A stretch of DNA of 33,769 bases from an uncultured Bacteroidales bacterium. Lineage in GTDB: Bacteria > Bacteroidota > Bacteroidia > Bacteroidales > Paludibacteraceae. The position numbers and the translations under genes were made by a program. The notes beneath the pieces were generated by a model. That model had not been told where the DNA came from. It ran no database searches and worked only from the letters and a program-made list of their open reading frames with translations. Location of the stretch: contig CAKUYO010000023.1 of the NCBI GenBank assembly GCA_934716995.1, positions 1-33,769 of the forward strand, in the 5' to 3' direction. The first letter of the stretch is position 1. Each line of letters starts with the position of its first letter. Of this stretch, positions 1 to 6,948 are shown piece by piece.

Positions 1-2
1 CA

Positions 3-128
3 AAGTTGCCCGAATATCATTACAAGCAGATGATTCCAACAGGTAAAATGTTTCACGTATCTGTCGCCTTCATATTTACGAACAAGATGGTTGAAATGAT
101 TTCTATCCAAGAATTTGACGAGTTGTGA
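3..128 (+). CDS. C-terminal fragment of an unidentified protein
   Basis: The reading frame is open from the window edge to a TGA at 126-128 and gives 41 residues ending in SIQEFDEL. The other two forward frames are interrupted sooner. The gene starts outside the window and I do not recognise a family. It is followed by about 100 bp of AT-rich sequence before the convergent small peptide gene. Confidence 0.45.
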   Translation, partial: KLPEYHYKQMIPTGKMFHVSVAFIFTNKMVEMISIQEFDEL

Positions 129-229
129 GAAAATATATAAATTTTGCATATCTTTACGTTTGTAAAGTGACTGCAAAAATCAATCCGTTGACTCATAAAA
201 TCCGCGTAACTGACTAATCTACAAATATT

Positions 230-418
230 TCAAAGAACAATTCTTGATTTTAATGGGACAGGAGTGATGCGTGGTATATCCCTAATTGGCATAGTCGGAA
301 CTTCTTTCAAAGGAATTTTGGTTCCATGTGGACGTTTCACATTGGTTGGAGGAGTGGTTGCCAACATAGGCATTGCCAACATTGCCATAAGGGCAAGCAA
401 TAGTAGATTTCGCTTCAT
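230..418 (-). CDS. Small secreted proline-rich basic peptide (62 aa)
   Basis: This short gene encodes an evident Sec signal peptide: MKRN, then a hydrophobic run of Leu, Ala and Met to about residue 20, then an AT-T cleavage region. The predicted mature part is about 41 residues, rich in Pro, Lys and Arg, with no cysteines. No family is recognised. The call rests on the signal peptide and on a near-perfect Bacteroidetes promoter on the same strand at 481-512, giving a leader of about 55 nt. It lies head-to-head with the TPR/HTH lipoprotein gene at 588, and the promoters of the two genes face each other. A peptide ligand, inhibitor or signal for that regulator is possible but is pure inference. 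The overlapping plus-strand frame at 264-536 lacks such features and is probably a shadow. Confidence 0.6.
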   Translation of the reverse strand: MKRNLLLLALMAMLAMPMLATTPPTNVKRPHGTKIPLKEVPTMPIRDIPRITPVPLKSRIVL

Positions 419-432
419 ACGTGTATTTTTAT

Positions 433-463
433 TTTGTTATATGCAAGAAAACATTTATCTTTG
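433..463 (+). promoter_or_regulatory. Bacteroidetes-type promoter for the TPR regulator gene
   Basis: The -33 element TTTG is at 433-436 and the -7 element TATCTTTG at 456-463, separated by 19 bp. This matches the Bacteroidetes consensus TTTG-N19/21-TAnnTTTG. The predicted start site is near 470, about 118 nt before the ATG at 588. The promoter faces the minus-strand promoter at 481-512. Confidence 0.75.
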
Positions 464-480
464 CGAAACATTTGACGCTG

Positions 481-512
481 CAAAAGTAGTGGAAATAGAC
501 AAAATCTCCAAA
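481..512 (-). promoter_or_regulatory. Bacteroidetes-type promoter for the small secreted peptide
   Basis: On the minus strand the -7 element is TACTTTTG (plus-strand CAAAAGTA at 481-488). The -33 element is TTTG (plus-strand CAAA at 509-512), with a 20-bp spacer. The predicted start near 474 lies beside the opposing start near 470, so the two initiating polymerases would collide or the 5' ends would overlap by a few nucleotides. Confidence 0.7.
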
Positions 513-587
513 TTGAACACTTACCCGCCCTGTTAAAAATGCCTTATTACTCAATTATAACTCACTGATTATCAATACCCGTATTTT

Positions 588-2291
588 ATGCTACGAAAAA
601 ATACTTACCTGCCTTGTTTTGATACAATTTTACTATTCTGTATTTTCGCAATAGTCTGTATATTAGGCGGTTGCGATAAACGATATAAAATGAGTTGTAC
701 ACAAATTTTACACGCAAATGCCCTGATTGAAGCCCATCCTGATAGTACATTGGCAATTTTGGCTGCTATCAACCCCGATTCATTGCCGGAAAATGACCAA
801 ATGCATTGGTATTTGCTGCACGAATATGCCTCGCTCAAACTATGGAAACCCGTCTCCCCCGATACCATTATGCCCGTTGTAGTGGATTATTTCCAACGTA
901 TTGGCGACAAAAAACACCTATGCGAAGCATTATATATCCAAGGTGCGGAATACGAGCATACCAACCGATGTCAGAAGGCAATGCTATGCCTGAAAGAGGC
1001 GGAACAATATATTCCGTATTTGGATTCGACTGAATCATTTGCAGGACTGATATACCTGATACAAGGTGCCATTTTTGAAGACAATATATTGTATTTCTTA
1101 GCCTCTGAAAAAATTCAAAAAGCATTACCCTATTTCCTTAAAAACGATGATTATATCCGCCTTAGTAGTTGTTATGGTAGTTTGTATGATATGGCTGCAT
1201 ATCAAGGTGAGATACCTGATGAGGTAAATATTGACAAAGCCATACATTATGCACGCTTGGCACAAGATACGCTTTCATATCTGTTAGCCGTTCTGTCCAA
1301 AGAACGATATATACAGCCTTTCGACTCAAGCAAGGTATTAGGTATATCATATTATCTGTCTGATACGTTAGGATATGCACGCTATGCTGACTTTATTGCC
1401 GAGTATCATATAGACAGGGGGAATGTACCGCTTGCCGAGCATTACTTGCAACAATTTGCCACAGATACCGCCACCGCAGATTGGAGCGTAGCGCAATACC
1501 ACTACCTGCATAGCAAACTATTGTACATACAGGGCTATCCGCAGCAAGCCTTGATAGAAATGGTGCGAACGTATGATGATTTGCGTGAGCAAATCAAACG
1601 CAGCAACAAGGTCCGCACCTACCTCATTTCGCGCCAGTATGACCTTGAGAAAGAGCAGCAGAAGACACTCCGATTGACGATCACCCGCCAGCGTCTGTGG
1701 ATAACCATCGGTGCGGGTGCGTCAGGCTTTATTATCATCCTGCTGATAGTCCTCTTTATTTACCACCACAAACGTATGCTTCATCGTCAGAAAGAGCAGG
1801 CTATGCAGGCGAATATACGCGAATTGAATGCGGAATTGAACGAGAAACGAAATACGTTGCGCCAACAACTTTACCAGCGTATGGATATGGCAAAACACTT
1901 GCATGTAGATGATATCCCCGCCAAACTGCCACGGGAAGTAAGGGATTATTTGGAGCAAATTGTCTTTACAAAGGAAGAAAACTGGCAGGAATTGCGGCAA
2001 GAGTTCAATACGCTATATGGCAACCTGCTGAACCGCCTGAAAGACGACCATCCCCTTCTCACTACTCAGGATGAACAGGTGATAGTTCTTGGTGTCCTTG
2101 GTTTCAGCAATAGCGATATGGCTTTTTTGCTCAATATATCCGATCGCACCATTTGGAACCGCCGCCAAAAGATACGCGACCGTCTCGGCGACCCGCAACT
2201 GGATCTTGACCAATGGTTTCTTGCCCGCAACGCTCTCCCTACTGCCAAAGAACTTTCTGCTTACTTCCCTTTATCAAGAGTGGGTGATTAG
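588..2291 (+). CDS. TPR lipoprotein with transmembrane helix and C-terminal HTH, putative regulator
   Basis: The protein (567 aa) begins with a hydrophobic signal and lipobox (LGGC, Cys29). A long helical region with TPR character follows (about residues 40-345). Then come a single transmembrane helix (about 370-393, rich in Ile, Leu and Val), a coiled coil (about 395-435, rich in Glu, Gln and Arg), and a C-terminal helix-turn-helix-like segment (about 494-534, with FSNSDMAFLLNISDRTI and a basic third helix). This architecture is common in Bacteroidales. The usual interpretation is an envelope sensor whose cytoplasmic end binds DNA, although the lipobox and the transmembrane helix sit awkwardly together. 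The final codons overlap the dispersed GGTGATT repeat at 2281. The gene at 27124-28565 has the same plan. Target genes are unknown; the peptide gene at 230-418 is the obvious neighbour. Confidence 0.75.
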   Translation: MLRKNTYLPCFDTILLFCIFAIVCILGGCDKRYKMSCTQILHANALIEAHPDSTLAILAAINPDSLPENDQMHWYLLHEYASLKLWKPVSPDTIMPVVVDYFQRIGDKKHLCEALYIQGAEYEHTNRCQKAMLCLKEAEQYIPYLDSTESFAGLIYLIQGAIFEDNILYFLASEKIQKALPYFLKNDDYIRLSSCYGSLYDMAAYQGEIPDEVNIDKAIHYARLAQDTLSYLLAVLSKERYIQPFDSSKVLGISYYLSDTLGYARYADFIAEYHIDRGNVPLAEHYLQQFATDTATADWSVAQYHYLHSKLLYIQGYPQQALIEMVRTYDDLREQIKRSNKVRTYLISRQYDLEKEQQKTLRLTITRQRLWITIGAGASGFIIILLIVLFIYHHKRMLHRQKEQAMQANIRELNAELNEKRNTLRQQLYQRMDMAKHLHVDDIPAKLPREVRDYLEQIVFTKEENWQELRQEFNTLYGNLLNRLKDDHPLLTTQDEQVIVLGVLGFSNSDMAFLLNISDRTIWNRRQKIRDRLGDPQLDLDQWFLARNALPTAKELSAYFPLSRVGD

Positions 2292-2326
2292 TAGGTGATT
2301 CCTATATGGATATGAGGCGTTTACCC
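2281..2326 (+). repeat. Dispersed GGTGATT / GGCGTTTACCC element, copy 1
   Basis: GGGTGATTA at 2282 is followed 11 bp later by AGGTGATTC, and GGCGTTTACCC follows at 2316-2326. The element at 7611-7668 has the same arrangement, with exactly 30 bp from GATTC to the end of TTTACCC in both. The first unit supplies the last codons and the TAG stop of the upstream gene. Confidence 0.6.
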
Positions 2327-2364
2327 TTGATGCCAAGCAACACATTCTTTCCCGATTGCTTTGC

Positions 2365-2427
2365 CGCCGTAGGCGATAAGATTTACGGTAATTTATGGAT
2401 GTAACAACAAAGAGTTACTTAGATTTC
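2365..2427 (+). repeat. 63-bp dispersed intergenic repeat, copy A
   Basis: This segment begins CGCCGTAGGCGATAAG. It matches 22803-22865 at 57 of 63 positions with no gaps. CGCC-GTA-GGCG at its start is a small palindrome. Both copies are intergenic and in the same orientation. Confidence 0.8.
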
Positions 2428-2519
2428 ATACCCATATAGGCTCCGCAAAATTTATTTTGTGGTGAAGGAAATACCGCTTTCTTGCGGATTTCCGACACGA
2501 AAGCCTATGGCTTGAGGAG

Positions 2520-2613
2520 AACTCCTTAGACAGAGAGGAGAAATGACGGCGACATTGAAACTCGTGTAACGAGTTTCAATGTCGCAAGTCCATTTCGATG
2601 AGACATAGGAGTT
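2520..2613. repeat. Nested inverted repeat with a perfect 17-bp stem
   Basis: The arms 2549-2565 and 2569-2585 are perfectly complementary over 17 bp around a GTA loop; the left arm begins GCGACATTGAAACTC. Outside it AAATG (2541-2545) can pair with CATTT (2591-2595), and AACTCCT (2520-2526) with AGGAGTT (2607-2613). No T-run follows immediately, so it is not a textbook terminator. It may be a small mobile element remnant, a structured RNA or a protein-binding palindrome. Confidence 0.7.
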
Positions 2614-2657
2614 TTTATTCCGAACTCACGTTATATTAGAAATCAGGAACAACACCC

Positions 2658-3788
2658 CTAAACAATACCGACAAACGATTGGTAATTATCAGGTGTGATT
2701 ACTTGAAATGAGGCATTCGTGTACGTCTCTGCAAATGCCTTGGGTACACGGGGCATTCTGTTAGAATTAAACTTAAACTCATACGCCTGCATTACTCCGT
2801 CTTCAATCTCAACAAAGTCAATCTCAGCCTGTGCTTGCGTACGCCAAAAATAGATTTTAGCATAACTCCGGCGATAAGCGTTATACTTCACACGCTCGCT
2901 GAGCATCATATTTTCCCACAATGCTCCAGCATCGGTGCGCAGATTGAGCGGTGCAAAATTGCTGATAATGGCATTACGGATACCATTGTCGTAAAAATAT
3001 ATCTTGCGGTTATGCCGCAATTCTGTCCGTAAATTACCACTATAGGATGATAACCGAAAGATAACAAAACACTTTTCCAACAAGTCTATGTAGTTTTCTA
3101 CTGTTGTGCGGTCAATACCCAACAAGCGACTCAGTTCATTGTACGACACTTGTTCACCTACCTGCATTGCTAAGGCTTGCAACAAACGTGCAAGTATCTC
3201 GGGTTTTCGAATGCCATTATAACTCAGCAAGTCCTTATAAAGATAATTGTTGGCTATGGTGGTCAAGATACGTTTGGCTTGAGCAGGATGTGTTACAACC
3301 TCAGGATAACAACCATAAATGAGACGTTGCTCCAACAGGCGTCGCTCCTCGCGTGATGATGTATGCAAACTTAATTCTGCCAATGAAAATGGATAAAGAC
3401 GATATTCGTAGATGCGCCCCGTCGCCGGCTCATTAATCTGATTAGAGAGTTCCAACGAAGACGAACCTGTCACAATCACTTGTACTTTATCGTGAAACGT
3501 ATCTGCCATCATCTTAAGTGTCAAACCGATATTTTTCACACGTTGCGCCTCATCTATAATTACATAACGTTTATTACCGACTAATTGCTGCAACTCGGTA
3601 GTACTTTGATGCTCTAATGTCTGGCAATCATCTATATTGTCACAATTCAGCCAAAGTGTTTCTTCATTGGGAATGGATAATTGCGTCAATAAAGTAGTCT
3701 TGCCTACTTGGCGAGGACCTAAAACAGCAATAACCTTTCCTTGAAAGAAGTCTGCAACAACCAATTGATTGATAAGTCGATTAATCAT
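2658..3788 (-). CDS. AAA family ATPase with DUF4143 domain
   Basis: The protein (376 aa) has a Walker A motif GPRQVGKT (residues 24-31), a Walker B VIIDEAQR (Asp79-Glu80) and a sensor-like VIVTGSSSLEL near 104-114. The C-terminal half has the shape of a DUF4143 domain, including a basic segment and the FWRTQAQAEIDFVE motif that resembles a restriction-endonuclease-like core. Family members are common, often multi-copy and mobile in Bacteroidetes. Their cellular role is poorly defined. The gene is monocistronic with its own promoter at 3814-3845 and AT-rich flanks with tandem repeats, which fits recent acquisition. The start ATG at 3786-3788 begins MINRLINQLV, as is usual for the family. Confidence 0.88.
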   Translation of the reverse strand: MINRLINQLVVADFFQGKVIAVLGPRQVGKTTLLTQLSIPNEETLWLNCDNIDDCQTLEHQSTTELQQLVGNKRYVIIDEAQRVKNIGLTLKMMADTFHDKVQVIVTGSSSLELSNQINEPATGRIYEYRLYPFSLAELSLHTSSREERRLLEQRLIYGCYPEVVTHPAQAKRILTTIANNYLYKDLLSYNGIRKPEILARLLQALAMQVGEQVSYNELSRLLGIDRTTVENYIDLLEKCFVIFRLSSYSGNLRTELRHNRKIYFYDNGIRNAIISNFAPLNLRTDAGALWENMMLSERVKYNAYRRSYAKIYFWRTQAQAEIDFVEIEDGVMQAYEFKFNSNRMPRVPKAFAETYTNASFQVITPDNYQSFVGIV

Positions 3789-3813
3789 AGCCGTTATTTT
3801 TTTAGTTTGGTTG

Positions 3814-3845
3814 CAAAGGTACGTATTTTTTATGATATATACAAG
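3814..3845 (-). promoter_or_regulatory. Promoter of the DUF4143 ATPase gene
   Basis: The minus-strand -7 element TACCTTTG (plus CAAAGGTA, 3814-3821) is perfect. The -33 element is CTTG (plus CAAG at 3842-3845), one mismatch from TTTG, with a 20-bp spacer. The start ATG lies 26 bp downstream of the -7 box. Confidence 0.65.
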
Positions 3846-3866
3846 AGATTAATGCATCCTAATCAA

Positions 3867-3932
3867 CAAATTCATATCAAAAATGTAGATTATAACCAAC
3901 AATTTTATACCTAAAATGTAGATTATAATCGA
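3867..3932. repeat. 33-bp AT-rich tandem repeat, two copies
   Basis: AAAATGTAGATTATAA occurs at 3880-3895 and again at 3913-3928, exactly 33 bp apart inside two similar units. A third partial unit (ATTTCATATAAAAG) follows. The repeat lies just upstream of the ATPase promoter on its strand. Confidence 0.7.
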
Positions 3933-4011
3933 TAATTTCATATAAAAGCAGATCGCAAATTCCGCTATAAGTAACCATAAAGCAAATAAAAATCGCTTTT
4001 TTTCTTCCATT

Positions 4012-4036
4012 TTTCTTGCCGCTTTGTGGCATAGGA
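4012..4036 (+). repeat. 25-bp hairpin repeat shared with 22862-22886
   Basis: The segment TTTCTTGCCGCTTTGTGGCA plus five further bases matches 22862-22886 at 23 of 25 positions. The core GCCGC-TTT-GYGGC forms a short hairpin. It lies just beyond the end of the minus-strand radical SAM gene and could help terminate it. Confidence 0.55.
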
Positions 4037-4046
4037 GACTTAAATC

Positions 4047-5069
4047 CTATCTATTGCAGTTGCGACAAATAGCAATGCCTTCGTTCAGCAGAACAGAATA
4101 ACGAAAACCATTTGCCATCGAAGAATGAAATAGTACGGAAAGCGGTGTGCTTAGGATATTGCCGAAAGAATAGGCGTGCGCCTTGTCGTAGCAGCAAGGC
4201 AGCACCTCGCCCGAGGTGGTAACGACACACCCCGACCACAAACGGCAACATGGGGCGGAGATGCCCCACAGGCGTCGCCACAGCGATTGCTTGAGATGAT
4301 ACTTCCCGTCTTTGCCGATTGTATAACGGGCATGACGGGGATTAGCAGGCATCAGCGGGTTGCCGTTGGTATAATCGTATAGTTGCGCAGTCTTGAATAC
4401 TAATCGGTCGGCACCCCAACGGCGATACACCCGCCGCATCTCTGCCCACTCATGTTCGTTGGTACGCAGGCGCAGACATTGCCATTCGATAAGGGGCGTA
4501 CGGCTGTGAAAACGCTGCTTGGCAGCGTGCAGGAGACACAACGCCTCACGCACTTTTTCCAAATCTCCCCCCACACGATAGGCATTATATGACTCCGGTG
4601 ACAAGCCGTCCAAAGAAACAATGATTCTGTTCAGTCCGCTCCGCACAAGAGCCTCCGCCAAGCCGGGTGTTACACCCTGTGCATTGGTGGAGACAATGGT
4701 GTATAGTCCCGTCTCGTGCGCCTCGTGTATCATCTCGGGCAGGTTGGGGTTAAGCAGCGGTTCTCCCTGAAAATAGAATTGCATGGTGTGTGCGTAGGGG
4801 GCAATCTCCCGAAGCAGCGTCTTCCACACCTCGGGGCGCAGCCTTTCCGCTTTGCCGCTTTGCGGGTGTCCGTTAGCCATACCCACTGGACATTCGGGGC
4901 AGCGCAGATTGCAGAAATTAGCCGGCTCAACCGATACAAATGTCGGCAGATGACGCACCCGCACTATCCCCCAAAAGGACAGCGCATAAGACACCCAACA
5001 GCGCAGTTGGTTGACCGCCCTACTTACAAGGAATCTTATTGACACGACGCTCGTGACGGCCACCCTCAA
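4047..5069 (-). CDS. Radical SAM/SPASM domain protein
   Basis: The protein (340 aa) has the radical SAM cluster motif CNLRCPEC (Cys53, Cys57, Cys60). Its C-terminal SPASM-like region has paired cysteines (SAPCCRLWSGC, VLPCCYD) and a terminal CRNCNR (Cys335, Cys338). These would carry one S-adenosylmethionine-binding [4Fe-4S] cluster and auxiliary clusters. Substrate cannot be assigned; relatives modify peptides or act in envelope or cofactor chemistry. The only ATG before the domain is at 5067-5069, which makes the gene overlap the end of rpiB by 50 bp. The N-terminal 40 residues look like the usual lead-in of this family, so the overlap seems real. It is the last gene of a minus-strand group with marC, queG and rpiB. 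Confidence 0.85.
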   Translation of the reverse strand: MRVAVTSVVSIRFLVSRAVNQLRCWVSYALSFWGIVRVRHLPTFVSVEPANFCNLRCPECPVGMANGHPQSGKAERLRPEVWKTLLREIAPYAHTMQFYFQGEPLLNPNLPEMIHEAHETGLYTIVSTNAQGVTPGLAEALVRSGLNRIIVSLDGLSPESYNAYRVGGDLEKVREALCLLHAAKQRFHSRTPLIEWQCLRLRTNEHEWAEMRRVYRRWGADRLVFKTAQLYDYTNGNPLMPANPRHARYTIGKDGKYHLKQSLWRRLWGISAPCCRLWSGCVVTTSGEVLPCCYDKAHAYSFGNILSTPLSVLFHSSMANGFRYSVLLNEGIAICRNCNR

Positions 5070-5469
5070 AATCCGTAGTGAAGAATATCTGCACTAATTG
5101 AAGGGCTTTTTCCTCGGTAATAAAATTGGCAGGCAAACCGAGTACGTTGGCATTGTTGTGTTGGCGTGCCAAACGCGCCAAGGGTTCGTCCCAGCAGAGC
5201 GCGGCACGGATACCCTGGTGCTTGTTGGCAGTCATACAGATACCGTTCCCCGTAGAGCAGATGGCGACACCCATATCGGCTTTGCCCTCCTCGATAGCCT
5301 GAGCCATAGGGTGTGCATAGTCGGGATAGTCGCAACTCTCGGCGGAGTAGCAGCCGTAGTCGGTTACCTGTGCACCTTGCTCCTCAAGATACCGGCGCAC
5401 TTTCTGCTTGAGCGCATAGCCTGCATGGTCGGACGCAAGGGCGATATGCAATTCATTATACGGAATCAT
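5020..5469 (-). CDS. rpiB: Ribose-5-phosphate isomerase B
   Basis: RpiB interconverts ribose 5-phosphate and ribulose 5-phosphate in the cytosolic pentose phosphate pathway. The protein (149 aa) has the family length and signatures: IALASDHAGYALK near the N-terminus, the DYGCYS and DYPDYAH motifs, the catalytic cysteine in VAICSTGNG (Cys71), the HNNANVLGLPA segment and a terminal GGRHERRV phosphate-binding region. The ATG at 5467-5469 starts MIPYNELHIALASDHAG, close to the usual start. Its 3' end overlaps the radical SAM gene by 50 bp, and it follows the queG-like gene after 36 bp. Confidence 0.95.
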   Translation of the reverse strand: MIPYNELHIALASDHAGYALKQKVRRYLEEQGAQVTDYGCYSAESCDYPDYAHPMAQAIEEGKADMGVAICSTGNGICMTANKHQGIRAALCWDEPLARLARQHNNANVLGLPANFITEEKALQLVQIFFTTDFEGGRHERRVNKIPCK

Positions 5470-5505
5470 AATCGGAAAGAATTTGTAAATTTGTAAGTGT
5501 GTAAA

Positions 5506-6171
5506 TTACGCATTATGCATTGTGCATTGATTATAGGGGCATACGTTTTGGCAGACGAGACAATGGTGCGTTTGGTAGGCGATGCATAGCCGGGCGTCCC
5601 ATACGGGATTGCGCAATGCGCCTGTAGGGCACGCTTCTTCGCAGCGATGACAACCGGCACAGATGTCAGCCGGTTGTATTTTCGGCACAGTTTCCACCTC
5701 CACTTGCAGTACTAATTCCCCCGGATGTACCATACTGCCCAAACGGGAATGAATAAGTTGATGGTTGCGACCTATCTGCCCGAGCCCTGCCAACACCGCC
5801 CAACGGCGTTCCAAGAACGGTGCCGAATCGCAGAATATATGCTGGCTCTCTGATACGATAGCATCGCCGAACCGCTCCCGCAAAAGGGCGTCTAATTGAT
5901 ACAATTTCGATTTCACAGCCCGATGGTAATCCCTACCCGACTTGGCGTAGGTGAGCAAACAAACCACCACTGTCTTGCCGCCTTCTACCAGTTCGCTCGG
6001 GTCATATCGTTTCTCGCGGTTGCGCTCCAAGTAGTCCATATTCCCGTGCAGCCCTTGCGCCACCCAGTTGTCCATATACTGTGCATCGCGCTCCAAACGC
6101 ATAGCCGTGGCTATGCCGCAATCGTCAAAACCGACCTCCAAAGCCGCCTGACGAATATCCGCTTCGGTCAT
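5506..6171 (-). CDS. queG: Epoxyqueuosine reductase-like iron-sulfur protein, short form
   Basis: QueG reduces epoxyqueuosine to queuosine in the tRNA wobble position using a cobalamin cofactor and two [4Fe-4S] clusters. This protein has the expected N-terminus (GFDDCGIA), the FCDSAPFLERRWA motif with the catalytic-type Asp115, AGLGQIGRN, a first cluster motif CAGCHRCEEACP (Cys171, 174, 177, 181) and a second set (Cys196, 204, 207, 211, ending CPYN). It is only 221 aa against about 310 or more in typical QueG. The stretch between CIAYQT and the last CxxC is about 20 residues shorter than usual, and nothing follows the second cluster. It overlaps marC by 4 bp (ATGA). It may be a minimal active form or a drifting paralogue. 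Confidence 0.75.
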   Translation of the reverse strand: MTEADIRQAALEVGFDDCGIATAMRLERDAQYMDNWVAQGLHGNMDYLERNREKRYDPSELVEGGKTVVVCLLTYAKSGRDYHRAVKSKLYQLDALLRERFGDAIVSESQHIFCDSAPFLERRWAVLAGLGQIGRNHQLIHSRLGSMVHPGELVLQVEVETVPKIQPADICAGCHRCEEACPTGALRNPVWDARLCIAYQTHHCLVCQNVCPYNQCTMHNA

Positions 6172-6776
6172 CCTTGGAAAATCACGTTGTGCAACACAAG
6201 CGCAAAATTACCGAATATCAACTGGCAGGCAATAGCCAGCACAATGATACCGAAGAACTTGCGGATAATATAAATTGATGTGCTGCCCAAGTATTTCATC
6301 AGCCAACTCGTGGCGGTCAGGATAATAAACAACACCACAATACAGAGCAACACGGCACAAATCAGGTTCGGTGTGGAATACTCTGCTGTCATGGCAATCA
6401 ATGCAGTAAAAGCCCCCGGACCGGCATACATCGGGAAGGCCAACGGTACCAGATTGCCTGAACCGCCAATGTCGGTCTTGAAAAACGTAACATCCAGTAT
6501 CATCTCCAATGCCATCAAAAAGATGATAAACCCGCCTGCAATGGCGAAATACTCGATTTTGACACCGAAGAGTTTCAATATCCACTCGCCTAACAGCAGA
6601 AAACCGATCAATATTGTGGCAGAAGCGAGCGATACACGCCACGGACTGATTTTTGTCCCTTTCTGCTCCATAGCCATAGTAATAGGCATATTGCCGAGCG
6701 GGTCAATAATGGCAATCAGAAATACAAAGGCAGGCAGTATCTGCCAAATGTCAAGAGAAGAGAAGAAATTTCCCAT
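6168..6776 (-). CDS. MarC family integral membrane protein
   Basis: The protein (202 aa) is hydrophobic with about six predicted membrane helices. It carries the UPF0056/MarC signatures IDPLGNMPI near the N-terminus and PLAFPMYAGPGAFTALI in the middle. Family function is unresolved; the original link to multiple antibiotic resistance was not upheld. It is the first gene of a minus-strand transcription unit with a perfect promoter at 6815-6846 and overlaps the queG-like gene by 4 bp, which implies translational coupling. Confidence 0.9.
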   Translation of the reverse strand: MGNFFSSLDIWQILPAFVFLIAIIDPLGNMPITMAMEQKGTKISPWRVSLASATILIGFLLLGEWILKLFGVKIEYFAIAGGFIIFLMALEMILDVTFFKTDIGGSGNLVPLAFPMYAGPGAFTALIAMTAEYSTPNLICAVLLCIVVLFIILTATSWLMKYLGSTSIYIIRKFFGIIVLAIACQLIFGNFALVLHNVIFQG

Positions 6777-6814
6777 ACGCAGATGCTTTTTTCAAGTGAG
6801 TAATTTTCAGCCCG

Positions 6815-6846
6815 CAAAGATAGTAAAAAATGAATTATTATGCAAA
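6815..6846 (-). promoter_or_regulatory. Promoter of the marC-queG-rpiB-radical SAM group
   Basis: The minus-strand -7 element TATCTTTG (plus CAAAGATA, 6815-6822) and -33 element TTTG (plus CAAA, 6843-6846) are separated by 20 bp, a perfect consensus match. It is back to back with the efp promoter. Confidence 0.8.
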
Positions 6847-6870
6847 GAATGTGAAATTATTTAATGTGAA

Positions 6871-6902
6871 TTTGTGTAATCCGGATATTTTCTGTACCTT
6901 TG
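6871..6902 (+). promoter_or_regulatory. Promoter of efp
   Basis: The -33 element TTTG (6871-6874) and -7 element TACCTTTG (6895-6902) have a 20-bp spacer. The start codon of efp is 47 bp downstream of the -7 box. Confidence 0.85.
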
Positions 6903-6948
6903 CAGTCCGTATCTTGCATATTTTTAATTTATTTCATCAGAAAATTAT

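Larger units (their letters stand above)
2327..2657. other. Gap between convergent genes, filled with repeats and a large hairpin
   Basis: No convincing gene is present. The gap holds the 63-bp dispersed repeat (2365-2427) and a nested inverted repeat (2520-2613). On the minus strand a frame stays open from the TGA at 2626-2628 to a TAA at 2452-2454 (57 codons), but it has no ATG. It might be a decayed fragment or chance. No T-rich terminator is obvious for either flanking gene. Confidence 0.5.

Noticed and set aside
3867..3932. Possible CRISPR repeats
   Set aside because: Only two full units adjacent to each other, no unique spacers and no cas genes.
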